64,000 bases of DNA from Symbiodinium natans (Eukaryota; Sar; Dinophyceae; Suessiales; Symbiodiniaceae), in contig CAJNDS010002492.1 of the NCBI GenBank assembly GCA_905221605.1, positions 1 to 64,000 on the forward strand. The letters are read 5' to 3'. Position numbers and translations under genes: made by a program. The notes beneath the pieces are model-generated. The model was not told the DNA's origin. It saw only the letters and a list, made by a program, of their open reading frames with translations, and ran no database searches. How positions within the stretch are numbered: position 1 is the stretch's first letter; each line of letters opens with the position of its first letter. Shown in pieces: positions 1 to 11,640 of this stretch.

Positions 1-707
1 GGTTGCCAAGTTGCCGCCAGCACTGCTGACCCGTCCGGAAGTATGAACGTTGACTCGGAGGAATTTTGTGCAAGCAGAATGTCCTGGAATTCGGTAGCTT
101 GGCTTTCCAGTGCAAGGACGGCATGTGTGATGTTGCTGACTCTCGTCCGAGTCCAGGTGGATGTTGACGATGTAGATGTCGACGATATAGATGTTGACGA
201 TGTAGACATCGACGTGCTGGACGTGTGCGAGGTGGATGTTGCCGTGGACACTGTTGATGAAGAAGCTGAGGTGCTTGACGTGGAGGCAGAAGTGCTTGTA
301 AATGAGCTTGTGGTTGTTGTGATTGTTGTTGTGGAGGGAGCAGGGGGAGCGCACCCCACAGTGCTTGGGGTGTAGAAGGATGTGCAGCCGGGAAAGCTGC
401 GAGTGGGCTCACTTGGAACATCCTCTGCGCAAATTGCCTTGTCCTTCAGCCAGCACTTCGCAGGAGAATGGCACTTGGAAAAGCCATTGCAACCTGCAGT
501 TGTGTCGCACGCCGCCGCACATGCGCCAGGCGTGCCGTCGTCTGGGCTCGAGATAGCGTCGAACGCGACGTTGCCAACGTCATTGCCTTCACTTTGCCAA
601 ACAATATCCTTGCCCGGCGTCAGATATGAGGCAGCAGCAGGGTACAGCCAGACCCAGAAGAGGAGCCAGAATCGGGCAAGAGCGGCCCTGAAGCAGTAGC
701 CGGTCAT
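1..707 (-). CDS. Secreted cysteine-rich (PAN/apple-like) protein with Thr/Ser-rich tract, 3' end cut off
   Basis: An uninterrupted minus-strand frame of 235 codons runs from the ATG at 705-707 off the left edge. Residues 1-27 look like a signal peptide: a hydrophobic FWLLFWVWLYPAAAS stretch after two Arg. Cysteines lie at about 63, 67, 73, 79, 85, 93, 108 and 119, and the GCNGF...CWLK pattern resembles PAN/apple domains, which bind proteins or carbohydrates outside the cell. Residues 125-185 are almost all Thr and Ser, a mucin-like linker common in dinoflagellate surface proteins. A new acidic/hydrophobic segment follows before the edge. The plus strand reads as an Asp/Val repeat over the Thr/Ser tract, which is a shadow. 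The domain name is a motif-level inference; secretion is better supported. No intron is seen in the visible part. Confidence 0.6.
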   Translation of the reverse strand, partial: MTGYCFRAALARFWLLFWVWLYPAAASYLTPGKDIVWQSEGNDVGNVAFDAISSPDDGTPGACAAACDTTAGCNGFSKCHSPAKCWLKDKAICAEDVPSEPTRSFPGCTSFYTPSTVGCAPPAPSTTTITTTTSSFTSTSASTSSTSASSSTVSTATSTSHTSSTSMSTSSTSISSTSTSSTSTWTRTRVSNITHAVLALESQATEFQDILLAQNSSESTFILPDGSAVLAATWQ

Positions 708-1545
708 GATTGCCCATCAGGAGCTTCGGCTGAATGTCTTGCTCTTAAACGGGCTGTGCCCTTGTAGAAGAAGCCCGTTGCCCTACTTGCCTTCTTCCGG
801 GATTTTGGGGTCCCTTTGTCTTAATTGACAGGGGAGGTTAGAGTTGAGTTCAGGGATTCGTTTTGTCTTCCGGGGGGGGTGCGGGTCAAGCATCACTGGA
901 GGAAGCTGGAGGCTGAACCTCTGCCCGCACGCATCTTGCTGATTGAAGCTTGGTGAGGGGGGTTTAGGGTTTAGGGTTTAAGGGGTGCTTTCTGTGTTTG
1001 TGTGGTCGGGTATCTGGCTTCCAGCGCTTGCCGTTCCGAGCTCCCTTGCATGAACCCTATCCCATGAAAACATGAGCATGTTTAGCAGACGGGGGTATAC
1101 GAAAGTAAGCGACCCCACATTTCGACCCCAAATAGTAGGATTCCCTTAGAGTAAGGACCCCAATAAGATTCCTAGCCCTAAACCCCAAACCCCAAACCCT
1201 AAACCCTAAACCCCAAACACAGATATTCAAGCCCAGGGGTTTGCCCACGGGGGCCCCATGCAGCCTCGGGATTGGGGATCCTAGCAGGTTGGGATGTTTT
1301 AGGGTTTAGGGTTTAGGGTTTAGGGCTATAGGGGTCGGAATCTATAGTGATCGGAATAACTACGAATCTTATTCCCTTATGGCCCCTTTATGATTGTACT
1401 AGAATGAACCCCCAAACCCCCATTCAAATTCTTAAGGCTCCTAAGTTGCGCGGGCGTCGGCCGACATCAGGCAGCCAAAAGCCCGCCTGCACTCTGAACT
1501 GTATGCCCCTCCTTCCTGCGACCCTCCTTAGAGGACATCACACAG

Positions 1546-1615
1546 TTTAGGGTTTAGGGTTTAGGGTTTAGGGTTTAGGGTTTAGGGTTTAGGGTTTAGG
1601 GTTTAGGGTTTAGGG
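1546..1615 (+). repeat. TTTAGGG array, ten perfect units
   Basis: Ten uninterrupted TTTAGGG units. The perfect sequence suggests recent addition or homogenisation compared with the degenerate arrays nearby. Confidence 0.98.
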
Positions 1616-3055
1616 CAGTCCTTTCGCACGCTCCATGGACTGAAAATACCACAGGAACACCGCCACAAAGACCCTTGATTCTCAAGAGTCCCCAAAGCTC
1701 TGCACAGGGGAACATACAAGACCGTGCTCCCGGCTTTGGGAGAGCCATCCCCTCTGGGGACCTTACGGTCATTAATGTCAAGCGGTATCGGGTTCACCTT
1801 CTCAAGTCTCTCAAGTCTTACACACAGGGCTTTCGAGCACACAGGTAACGCAAGCCGAGAAGGTGTGACAAAGGACAACCTCAGCGAACCTTGCTTGCGT
1901 GCATCATCCGGTCTCTCTTACGTCCGACGCGATTCAGTTCATGCAGCCTTTCCGGGCAGAGCGCCCGGTGCCAAGTTGGCAAGAGACTTGGCGGTTAATG
2001 CCGCTAGTTCAGGCAGCGATATGCCTCGGCTGCTGAACTGGCTGCTCATACAGCACAGCCAAGACATTCAATGCTTAGCCACATTGATGGTGCCCTGCTT
2101 GTTTTGCAGGGGTGGAAGGGTTTCCCCCTTGTATACTTACAGGTACCAGAGGGATCGGAATGATTACTAACTGTATTCCCTTAGGGTCCCTTTATACTTA
2201 TACTACAATAACCCTCCGGAAAACCCTATTCTAAATTTTCAGCCCCTCTATTGCTTTTTTTTAAACGGTGTTTTTTTAAGGTGGACGATTCGGGTTCGGG
2301 TTGATCGTGGGTTTGGACTATGGGCCGCCAAACTCATACACATGGGGGTTTACGAAAGTATAGGGGACCCCAAAATATAGATCCCCAAAATAGTAGGATC
2401 CCCTTACAATCAGGACCCGAATAAGGTACCCCCCTAATTTCGGAGACTCTCGCATGAATCTGAGACCTGAAGCTAAACTCAGCCTTTGTCTGAGCGGCTG
2501 TGGCACTGTTCCCACAGAATTGCGTCAGCGTTGTCCTGGCGAGAACTTCTAAAGCCTTCGCGATCAATAACCAAACGAGGTTGATGGGCAAAGAACTACC
2601 TAAACCCAGGCTTGCGTGGTCTTTACGTGGTCGGCAAGTATGCAAGGAAGGAGCACTATGGGGCGCACACGTTGAGGGCCTCAGGGCCTCCAGAGCACTT
2701 GAGCCAAGTGGCATCACACCAATGGGGATGAACTGAAGCACGGATAGCCTCCAATGGGAGTTTATGCGAGTTGATGAGTTGATGGGGTTTTGGGGTTCCA
2801 TTTGCAGCCTGAACTGGCAGTGCCAGATGCTTCTGGCCAGGGGCTTGTCATCTAGGGAAGCCCTTAGTGGGATCTTTTCTATGTTTCTTCTTGGGTTTAA
2901 GAGGATCATCTTCGGGAATATTTTTCAGAGGGCTTTAAGGGCCATCCTAGTTATGTTTCATGGTCTCAGGGCCTCGCTGGGTTGAAGGTTCTGGTTCACT
3001 GAAATCTCGCAGGTGTCAAGTGGGGTAGTTTATCGAGTCTCTCTCCGTGTTTTTG

Positions 3056-3155
3056 CCTAAACCCTAAACCCTAAACCCTAAACCCTAAACCCTAAACCCT
3101 AAACCCTAAACCCTAAACCCTAAACCCTAAACCCTAAACCCTAAACCCTAAACCC
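3056..3155 (-). repeat. CCCTAAA array, about 14 units
   Basis: About fourteen near-perfect CCCTAAA units. A second short array follows at 3,258-3,305 after an island in which the phrase GCGACACATCC occurs twice (near 3,173 and 3,235 with small changes). Confidence 0.97.
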
Positions 3156-5020
3156 ACTCAACAAGAATAGTAGCGACACATCCAACGCGCCCTACCGAGT
3201 TTACGAGTCTCTTCATCCCAACAAGGAGAGGTAACGACACATCCCACTCGCCCAGCTAACCCTAAACCCTAAACCCTAAACCCTAAACCCTAAACCCTAA
3301 ACCCTACTTGCAGCCAGGAAGCAGCGACCAACCTAACGGCATCCCAAGAAGCGTCAGCGGCAGCACCTTTCCTTCGGACTCCAGCTCATCACCTCGAGGG
3401 TTTAGGGTTTAGGGTTTAGGGTTTAAGTTTAGGGTTTAGGGTTTAGGGTTTAGGGGTACCTTCGAATCTTGGGGTCATAAGGTCACAGGGCTTGGTTCAG
3501 GGCTGCTGGTAGCTAGGCAGGGTGTAGAGACAAGGTCACAGGGCTCAGTTTGGTGCTTTAGGGTAGCTAGACAGGGTTTTGGGCATGGCCCTGCGGTCAA
3601 TTTTTGCCGATGGAAGAAGACAGAAGCCCTAAACCCTAAACCCTAAACCCATAACCCCTAAACCCTATAAACCCTATAAACCCTAAACCCCTAAACCCTA
3701 AACTTAAACCCGAACTCTTCGCGAGTCTGTTCTCAGCCCGGCGGCCAAGGCAGCTGATAAGCTCCGCTGCCTGCTCCAGCTCTGTGGGCGAGGGGTCCGG
3801 TGGCATGACCTTAAGACTTTGGGGTTTTTTCACCCTAAACCCTAAACCCTAAACCCTAAACCCTAAACCCTAAACCCTAAACCCTAAACCCCAAACCCTA
3901 AACCCTAAACCCCAAACCCCAATTTTGGGGCGTCGGGGGGGTCGGATGTGGGGGGACCCTGGGCCCCAGGGCTGGCGGGTCTCTGCCAAGGCACTCCCGT
4001 GATGCTCTGCGACATCTTTGGCATGGTGCAGGTACTCCTTCGCAATTTGGGAGGAAGCCCTAAACCCTAAACCCTAAACCCTAAACCCTAAACCCTAAAC
4101 CCGAAACCCGTCGAGACAGAAGTAATACAGGGGCCTTAAGAATTAGAATAGGGTTTTGGGGATTATGATAGTGTATTTATCAAGGGACCATAAGGGAACT
4201 ACTATTAGTAGTTATTCCGACCCCCAAAGTAATCAACAACTTCCTGTTTCTGCAGCGCGATCTGGCGAACCCAGGCTACCCGAAATGCTGCGCTGCTAGC
4301 TGCTCACTTCACTAGTGAACACAAGCAATCCAGAACCAGCATTGCTGTGACTGATGCGAACCATGCTGGGCCTAGGCTCAGGGTTTCGGGTTTAGGGCTC
4401 AGTGGTTGAATCGCTCACACTCGGACAACCCAGGCGTCCCAAAGTTTATCTTCGGTGAAGCCCATTCGGGCCGCTGTGATACTAAGCTCTGTTTCCGGGT
4501 GCTACTCTGGGTGATACTCATTCGAGAAGACTCAGTTGCCAGTTACTTCCAGGATACATACTAGGATTTAGGGTTTAGGGTTTAGGGCTTTCGTCGCCGG
4601 GGCGCGTTCTGTACCTCATGCTCGTCATGAGGGTGCGCGATCGGTTCAGCAAGAACCGATGTCGCTCCTGAGCATGCCATGGACTCCCAAGCCCTGACTT
4701 TTCTAAGCGCCATCGCAGCCCAACGGTCCTCAACCCCCCGAAGCACAACATGCCCTTCAATGGCCACGCATGCATCCCTAAACCCTGAACCCTGAACCCT
4801 ACATCCTAAACCCTAACAAAGCTGCCGCCCAAGACTCGGCAGACTGATTGACCTGAGCCGCAGTAAGGGGGGATGTCAGCAGCCAGCTGCACATCCCTGA
4901 AGCACCAACACAACCCTAGAGGTTCATCTGGGGGGTTTACGATGCAAAGCTGGGAGTACGCACATTCGCAATGCTGGACCCGACTTGCTGCACAAAGCTT
5001 CGCTCCCCCAAAACCCTGCA

Positions 5021-5107
5021 GGGTTTAGGGTTTAGGGTTTAGGGTTTAGGGTTTAGGGTTTAGGGTTTAGGGTTTAGGGTTTAGGGTTTAGGGTTTAGGG
5101 TTTAGGG
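5021..5107 (+). repeat. TTTAGGG array, about 12 units
   Basis: Twelve TTTAGGG units followed by the phrase GGGCTACCAGTGCGAGTT, which occurs twice in tandem around 5,105-5,140. Confidence 0.97.
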
Positions 5108-5163
5108 CTACCAGTGCGAGTTAGGGCTACCAGTGCGAGTTCCGGCTTGAGGATTTAGGGCGC

Positions 5164-5217
5164 CTCGTTTCCCAGGTAGACCAAGACGAAGATGGACACC
5201 ATGAGCGAGATGCTGAC
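5164..5217 (-). CDS. Exon-like segment: hydrophobic, possibly transmembrane
   Basis: Eighteen codons read VSISLMVSIFVLVYLGNE, a typical membrane helix. The segment follows an AAG acceptor and ends before a possible GC donor. It lies among heptamer arrays and may belong with the exons at 6.5 and 7.0 kb on the same strand. No family can be named. Confidence 0.4.
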
Positions 5218-5279
5218 CTTGCTTCATGGGCTCCCTTTGAAGCTCAGTTAGCACACCGGGAGCCCTCGAACCCAAGAAT

Positions 5280-5370
5280 CCTAAACCCTAAACCCTAAAC
5301 CCTAAACCCTAAACCCTAAACCCTAAACCCTAAACCCTAAACCCCTAAACCCTAAACCCCTGAACCCCTG
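5280..5370 (-). repeat. CCCTAAA array with degenerate end
   Basis: About nine perfect units, then CCCCTAAA and CCCTGAA variants, as if the array decays towards one side. Confidence 0.95.
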
Positions 5371-5521
5371 AACCCTAAAACCTCCAGGCTCTGAAGCCCT
5401 CAACCCCCGATGCTTGCCCTCCTGAAGAACTCTGCTTCAAAAATCTTCTGGGACCGAGGAGTCAGGGCTTAGGGAATAGGCCTCACCCAAAAAAACAACG
5501 AACACCCAAAACCCCATTAAA

Positions 5522-5715
5522 AGCACCATGCAGCCTGAACCTCCAGAATCCTAAACCCTAAACCCTAAGCCCTATTAAGCACCATACCTGAACCTCCAGA
5601 ATCCTAAACCCTAAACCCTAAGCCCGATTAAGCACCATACCTGAACCTCCAGAATCCTTAACCCTAAACCCTAAGCCCTATTAAGCACCATAAAGCCCGA
5701 ACCTCCAGAATGCTT
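5522..5715. repeat. Compound tandem repeat of about 56 bp containing heptamers
   Basis: Four imperfect copies of a unit that reads AAGCACCAT, then CCTGAACCTCCAGAATCC, then two or three CCCTAAA heptamers. The telomere-like block has been duplicated together with unique flank, so copying here acted on the composite and not only on the heptamer. Confidence 0.85.
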
Positions 5716-6417
5716 AAAAAGTGGCGGTGCCGGCCACCACCAGGGAGGCGAGGTTGACCCCGCTGAATTCCGTGTAGTCCTTGCGTTTCCGGGTTTAGGG
5801 TTATATGTGCGGTTGAGGGAGCTCATGGCGGGGTGCATGACTTGAACGAACAGTCTGGCTGCTTTAAGGTTGAGCCCGTTTAGGAGCTTTTGCAGGCTTC
5901 AATCCTCGCAGAGTTGCAGGATCTTGGTGTGCTAGGGCGCACGTGCATCTTGTCTACACTGCGTGCGCCCAACGAGGATTGAATGCATTGCCGTCACCAG
6001 GCTCTTGTTGGGAATGACGCCGAGCTGGCGGGTGGGCATCGCATATCACATGTTATATATTCGCATCGGCCTCGGCCGAGAGGCCTCTAGAACAAGCAGA
6101 CCAGGACTTGGTCTTCTCCCTTCCCCCCGCCCCCCCCGCCGCCTCGCTGGGACCCCTTCTCCGGGATCAACTCTAAACCCTAAACCCTAAACCCTAAACC
6201 CTAAACCCAAAAACCCCCCCAACCTCACTTATGCTGCTGGTGCAAAGATTCAGGATTGGACAGTCGACGTGAGCGTCCGGTGGCTTGGGCCGGCCCGGCT
6301 GCCCAGGCGGCGCGCGCAAGCGCTTATACGTCTATTTTCGTATACGGGACTTGTCGCTGTCGAAATCTATTCTCCAAGAGAAAAGGTCAGAGCATAACTG
6401 GCAGATATGTGATAGCA

Positions 6418-6442
6418 TATATATATATATATATATATATAT
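6418..6442. repeat. (TA)n microsatellite
   Basis: A short pure TA run followed by a GTGTGTGTATG segment. No coding content is seen around it apart from the exon-like segment on the minus strand at 6.54 kb. Confidence 0.95.
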
Positions 6443-6538
6443 GCGTGTGTGTATGAACAAATAAACGGTGCAAATACAAACGAAAAACAATATAGACGCA
6501 AACCTATGCATGTATGTGTTGAAAAGTGCTTTCGATAC

Positions 6539-6640
6539 TTGGTGGCAGACACTTGCGCGGGCGAGCTTCCTCGATGAGCATGCCGGCGACCAAGTCGCCC
6601 AGGATGAGGATCAGGAAGAAGAAGAACTCTGCCTTATAAC
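6539..6640 (-). CDS. Exon-like segment of a membrane protein
   Basis: The minus strand reads KAEFFFFLILILGDLVAGM and continues LIEEARPRKCLPP: a membrane helix followed by a polar, basic stretch. A GTATCG donor follows directly. Together with 5,164-5,217 and 6,942-7,025 it suggests a multi-pass membrane protein, possibly a transporter or channel, on the minus strand. The family is not recognisable and the exon order is an inference. Confidence 0.5.
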
Positions 6641-6941
6641 GGCCGGCGGCCTCTTTTCTGTTTCCCTTATACCTTAATATAGCCCCCCTAGAGACCCCAA
6701 CAAGAACCCCCGACAAAACAGAAACGTACTTAAAGAGACCACCAACCAATATGAACTCTGCCGGAAGAGGCTAAGAAATCCCGGCGCAAGTTGTTCCGTA
6801 TGCATGGCTTAGCCCCCAAGGAGAACTTCAGCCAAATTGAAAGAATCCTAAACCCTAAACCCTAAACCCTAAACCCTAAACCCTAAACCCTAAACCCTAA
6901 AAACTCCGAAAGCCAGGGCGAGGAGCGGAGAACGCACGCAC

Positions 6942-7025
6942 CCTGAGGTGGTAGAACTTGCCCCACTCGGTGCAGAGCTGCCGTAGCTTGCGCCAGCCCG
7001 CCACGGTGTTGACGTCCTCCAGAGT
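6942..7025 (-). CDS. Exon with clean splice sites beside a heptamer array
   Basis: Exactly 28 codons (TLEDVNTVAGWRKLRQLC, then TEWGKFYHLR) lie between a CTTAG acceptor and a GTGCGTGC donor, with phase 0 at both ends. The acceptor is part of the degenerate edge of the heptamer array at 7,028-7,083, so the array lies in the upstream intron. The content is amphipathic and Trp-rich; no family is recognised. Confidence 0.6.
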
Positions 7026-7027
7026 CT

Positions 7028-7178
7028 AAGGGGTTTAGGGTTTAGGGTTTAGGGTTTAGGGTTTAGGGTTGAGGGTTTAGGGTCTCACGCCTGCGAAATG
7101 CGAAGGGTTTAGGGTTTAGGGTTTAGGGTTTAGGGTTTAGGGTTGAGGGTTTAGGGTTTAGGGTTTAGGGTTTAGGGT
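7028..7178 (+). repeat. Two TTTAGGG arrays split by a short spacer
   Basis: Two arrays (7,028-7,083 and 7,107-7,178), each carrying one TTGAGGG variant unit, flank the spacer TCTCACGCCTGCGAAATGCG. The shared variant suggests one array was duplicated. Confidence 0.9.
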
Positions 7179-8204
7179 TCCGTGTTATGGTCCCTTAGGT
7201 TGTCTAGGGTATAGAAGGGGTAGATAAGGGGTCCCCTTTTTAAGGCCCATATTCAGAGATCATGTAACTACCCTAAGACAGAGGGGTCTGAGGGGCCTAT
7301 GGGTGTTCTCGTAGGTTCTGGGATTCTAGGACATCAGGGTTTTCGTCCACTAAACCCAGGAGTAACCCAGGAATCAAAAGGGTGCCCTTTTGGTTGTAAG
7401 GGGAGTATAAGGGAACCCCAACCCTAAACAAAAGAAATAAGGGCCTACTCCGGGTCCTAGTAGCCCTAAACCCTAAACCCTAAACCCTAAACCCTAAACC
7501 ACATCTAGACCAAGGGGCTGAGAGGTCGAGCACCGGAAGCATGTCGACCTGCCCGGAAAACCGAACGGGAGAAAGGTTTAGGGTTTAGGGTTTAGGGTTT
7601 AGGGTTTAGGGTTTAGGGTTTAGGGCTTAGGGTTTAGGGTTTAGGGTGACCTAGCACTCATGGGTCGGGTAGGTGAGGGAGCCATGAATTCTTCGCAATG
7701 TTGTCAGACAGGCCCCTGCTTCTGAACCTCGGCTTAATAAATTTCAGCTCGAGTGGTCATACCAAGCTCCATGCCTACATGCGATTTCCCAAACACTATC
7801 CTCCTGACGTACCAGTCGCTTGAATTTACGGTTTAGGACTCCTAAACCAAAAGCCCCGGGCTCTGCCCAACCCAAGGGGCAGAACCCTAAACCCTAAACC
7901 CTTTTTGCAACTGGGCTTGAGGACCTGCCAGATACTTGCATCACGGCCATTCGTGTTCACCCAAAACCCTAAACCCTAAACCCTACACCTCTTCCGTCCA
8001 TTCCCTTCCTTACTGTCCGCCTCGGCCGGGCAGTGGCGGCGAAACTCACGGGAGACGGACAGCATGGCGGCACAGCTGCGCATCAGAGACCGCCGCCTCC
8101 GGGAGTCAGGGTTTAGGGTTTAGGGTTTCGGGTTTAGGGTGTAGGGTTTAGGGTTTAGGGTTGGGATAGTATTAAAAATCTAAGTTTCTATTCCTGAGCC
8201 AAAA

Positions 8205-8305
8205 TGAGATGTTCCCCCTTATACTAAGAGTCCTTCATAGGGATTATACTAGGGAATGCTAGAATCCCCATTCAGGGCTGTTCGTGTAAGGGCGTACATC
8301 CCAAG
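8205..8305. mobile_element. Palindromic MITE, GATGTTCCCCTTATAC family
   Basis: The left arm GATGTTCCCCCTTATACTA pairs with the right-end GTGTAAGGGCGTACATCCC. Inner arms AGTCCTTCATAGGGATTA and AGGGCTGT also pair. Copies of the same hairpin occur at 15,505, 23,773, 32,602 and 43,571. No coding capacity, so it must be moved by enzymes encoded elsewhere. Confidence 0.75.
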
Positions 8306-8393
8306 AGCCCAAATAGAGACCCCCCAAATAGTAGGATTACCTTAGAATAAGGACCCCAATAAGGCACCCCTATTTTCGGAAACCCCCATATGG
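8306..8393. mobile_element. Copy of the TACGA/CCCCCATAT TIR element
   Basis: This copy shares AAATAGTAGGAT, then TAAGGACCCCAATAAGG, with copies at 1,081, 2,340, 11,633 and 17,693. It abuts the preceding hairpin element without a gap, so one inserted at the edge of the other. Confidence 0.65.
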
Positions 8394-10458
8394 GCTGTAG
8401 GAGTCAGGGAGGCTTGGGTTCTTTGCTTGCTGGTGCACTTATCGACTTGTGCATGTCCCTAGGCAGGGCCATGCGCTTATACTGGCTTAAGGTGTCCAGC
8501 CTTTTCACCCCCTAAGCCTTTCTGTAACCCAGGAGCCCATATAACCGTCAAACGTTAAGCCCTGGGCTTCAGGATTTGGGAGCTTAGGGTTGAACCGCAG
8601 TGCAAGGTTTGGGTGTGAGGGTCCTGGGGGCTTGGAGTATGTGGGGGCTGGCGCAAGGTTTTTCAGGATGTGCCCGGCTTTTTCAGGGGGAGTTTGGCAT
8701 GCTCAACATCTTCAAGCTGGTCAATCCTCGGTGCTTGGGCAAGGCAGTGCTTTGACTCCGTGGGCTTCACCATTATTTGTTTTTTTAAAATCTCTTGTTT
8801 GAGGGGGCCCAAGTGAAGGGACCCCTTGGTAAGCTACTGCTACCATGCTTGGAGTGGGAGGCTTCGGGGTCTAGGCAGTCGGCAATCGGACTTGTCTTTC
8901 TGCGAGATTTCTGCAGGGCAAGGCTTCGGATGTGGCATTTTGTGGTACATGGGAGGACTTGGGGTTTAGACAAGACCTTGAACCCGAAACCCGAAACCCT
9001 AAACCTGTCCCCTAAACCCTGAACCCTAAACCCCTTTTTTGTCAACCCAGACTCCTCACCTGAACCCTAAACCCTAAACCCTAAACCCTAAACCCTAAAC
9101 CCTGAACCCTGAACCCTGAACCCTGAACCCTGAACCCTGAACCCTGAACCCTAAACCCTGAACCCTAGAAGGCAAAGGATGCCAAAGCCTCCACATGTCC
9201 ACACCACCGACGGCAATGAAACTCAAGGATGAAAGCATGCCTTAGGCCAGCAATTACATCTAGGATTCTTTTTTGCCACTCGCCTCGAAAAAACTCCTGG
9301 AGGCTACTGCAGAGATGAAGGAAACATACTTAGACTCTGCCCACAATAAGTATCCAAACTTATGAAGTCGCGGTCTTGGAAAATATTGTCCAGAGGATTG
9401 CTCGCAAGTTTGCAGGATTTAGGGCTTAGGGTTCAGGGTCAACGGCTAGATCAGAGGGCCACTTCCTGAACGAAATTCCGTTTTGGGTTCCTGTTGTGCT
9501 ACTACTGTCCCCGCAGGGAACTGTGCCCCATTGGCCATCTGAACTTCTTTTTTTACCCGGGTTGCAGAAAGGTACGTGGCGCTTACGGGCTCATACATGG
9601 CAGGCCTTTCCTCTCAACATTGTCCTTTTCATGCGAAAATGGGTTACCTGGGTTAGGGTTGAGGCACGTGCCGTTTGCAGCAAAGCAGCAAAGAAAGTTG
9701 GATGGCCAGAAGCCAACGACGAGGATGGTCGACGCGGTTTCTGACATTGCTGCCAAGGCTCTTCGGGTTCAGGAAACATACACTACCCTACACAGCTTCC
9801 ACGGCACACATGACTGCAGTTACACCTACAAGAGGCTTCCTGAACTTTCCGAAGCTCTTGGGGAAAGGTTAAAAAAACACGCCTCGGGGAGTTTGCAGAG
9901 CTTCAGGTTCTTGGTGGGTTGGGGCTTTGGAGTTCGGTCCTGGCCCGAGGAACCAGCCAGTGTTCCGCCAGCGCAGGAAGGATGGAATGAAGATGGCGAT
10001 CAAGGTCAGGACCAGATTTCTTGGCAGAGCAATGTTGGGAGTAGGGTTCGTGGAGCACTAGGAAATTCGTTCAGGCTTTGTGCCCCCCCCCTCTCCCCCC
10101 CCGCCCCCCAAGAAAACGCAAGATGCTTGAAGGAGCTTGTCGTTGTAGTGAGTGTAGTGCTGAAGCTTCCAGTCGAGTGGATAACGTGGTCAGGGTGCAG
10201 GGCATGTGTTGCATCGAAGCTGCTGGGTTCAGACGATCAGGGTTGCAATCATGCATTTAGGAAGGCTTTGACTCTGTAAGCATGGCACGGAATCGGCAGT
10301 CTTCTGCCTTCTTCATCCTGCTTCCACGCTGCCCCAGCAAAGCCTAAACCCAAAAACCCTAAAGCCTGCAACCCTAAACAAACGCTTAGAACCCTTAAAC
10401 CCTGCAAAACCAAGCCTAAATCCAAAACCCGAAATCCTAAACCCCCACTCCAACCGGG

Positions 10459-10511
10459 TTGGGGGGGGGGGGGGGGGGGGGGGGGGTGGGGGGGTTTGGA
10501 GGGGGTTGGGG

Positions 10512-10543
<32 letters not shown>

Positions 10544-10630
10544 CAACACTGCACCATATATATATATATATTATATATATATATATATGTGTATGTAGGT
10601 ATGTATGTATGTATATATATATATAATACA
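10459..10630. repeat. Long G-tracts and (TA)n
   Basis: Interrupted G-runs of more than 20 bases (10,459-10,545) lead into (TA)n with GTATGTA interruptions. Read on the minus strand this gives poly-Pro frames, which I take as low-complexity artefacts. Confidence 0.95.
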
Positions 10631-11355
10631 CAGACATTTTTGTTTTTCTATGTGGGACTCGATTCGTTGCCGCTGCCCATCCTGCGGCAGATAGCCATCT
10701 ACACATGTAGCGCGCCTCACTTTGCAAATGCAGCCGAAGCGCATGCGGACCAAAGGGGGTATAATCACCTGGCAACAGAGATTCGACCCTGAAAGGTCCA
10801 ACTGTGGATTGCAGGTGTAGCCTTTGTCTGCGCTTGTCATTTTCGCAGCGGTTGCACTGGCATCCGGCTGTCGTTTAGAAAAGAAAGTGGAAGCCTCACT
10901 TCCATCATTACACACGCACAATGTCCGAGTCACTTTCGGGCCTAAACCCTAAACCCGAAGCCCTAAACCCATAGGGTTTAGGGTGTAGGGTTTAGGGTTT
11001 ACTCATTAAAGCTGGGGTCTCCTTCGAGCTCCCCTCGCCCCATCTCTCTCCAAAAAATCACAATCATCATCAACAACAAACCCTAAACCCTAAACCCCAA
11101 ACTCCAAACCCCAGAGTTTTTAGTCGTAGCACTCACATTACAGCCAAGAACAAAACCATCAACAACCAAATGCTGAGGTCGTGGGCTCTGGCAGGGGGAT
11201 ATGGGGAGGGGCTAAGGGGCTGAACGGGTTTGGGCAGACTGCTAGGAGACCCTAAACCCTAAACCCTAAACCCTAAACCCTAAACCCTAAACCCTTTTTT
11301 GCAACTGGGCCCGCGGACTTAGCCCCAAAACCCTAACCCCCCTGGGCCTTCTCAC

Positions 11356-11417
11356 TGCGCACAATAGCGCGCAGGAAGTAGAGGAACCTCAATCTCACGT
11401 CTGACATGTTTTGGCGG
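11356..11417 (-). CDS. Exon-like segment, basic
   Basis: Twenty codons (RQNMSDVRLRFLYFLRAIVR) lie between a GGAG acceptor next to CCCTAAA units and a GTGAGA donor. The donor is a good match to the eukaryotic consensus. The product is unknown. Confidence 0.45.
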
Positions 11418-11544
11418 CTCCGGGGGTTTAGGGTTTAGGGTTTAGGGCTTTTCTGGGGTTGGAAGCCTACTATTTGGGAGTTTCTGTTCGGGGGCCCCAT
11501 ATTTTTGTAAACCACCACGTGCATATGAAAAAAAAATGCGCGAA

Positions 11545-11640
11545 CGTGATAGGTGTTCGAGGAGCAGGTCCTCGATAGCGACCTCTCCGCCTGCCTCCGC
11601 CGTCTTAAAGAGCCTGAGCGCGCTCTCACAGATATGGGGG
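11545..11640 (-). CDS. Exon-like segment beside a TIR element
   Basis: The minus strand reads SALRLFKTAEAGGEVAIED, then LLLEHL, with good codon structure. The TIR element at 11,633-11,754 begins where the frame reaches its upstream end. Removing the element and one copy of the flanking AGAGC joins the frame to the open stretch at 11,756-11,840 (ending GFCKVLHGRFNSSQ). That join is an inference from the duplicated AGAGC and no canonical splice pair restores it. The combined segment weakly recalls a pentatricopeptide unit (TYNTL...C...A..LF). Confidence 0.4.

Larger units (their letters stand above)
708..5163. other. Repeat-rich stretch without a confident gene
   Basis: Telomere-like heptamer arrays in both orientations alternate with 100-400 bp islands of unique sequence. 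Two TIR-element copies lie at about 1,081-1,180 and 2,340-2,456, and a third kind of element (GGAATNACTA...TTCCCTTA) at 1,340-1,420, 2,150-2,250 and 4,125-4,230. A minus-strand open stretch at 4,585-4,770 could be an exon but has no decisive splice evidence. I see no start-to-stop gene. Confidence 0.6.
7180..11355. other. Repeat-rich stretch, no confident gene
   Basis: The stretch holds heptamer arrays, an element at 7,355-7,465 with a CTAGGACCCAGGAGTAAC-like end also found at 22,150-22,260, two palindromic elements at 8,205-8,393, G-tracts and (TA)n at 10.46-10.63 kb. A plus-strand frame at 9,494-10,279 is the longest open stretch, but its neighbouring frames are equally open and it has no recognisable domain. 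A plus-strand stretch at 8,795-8,975 is weakly protein-like. Confidence 0.55.

Noticed and set aside
966..9170. Chromosome end (true telomere) at the left side
   Set aside because: Arrays are short, change orientation many times and are separated by unique DNA and exons on both sides. A coding sequence runs off the left edge.
9494..10279. 261-codon plus-strand frame as a gene
   Set aside because: All three plus frames and parts of the minus strand are long-open here, a GTACGTGG donor-like site interrupts it, and no domain or coherent composition is visible.
10249..10557. Poly-Pro minus-strand protein
   Set aside because: Arises from G-tracts read on the other strand.
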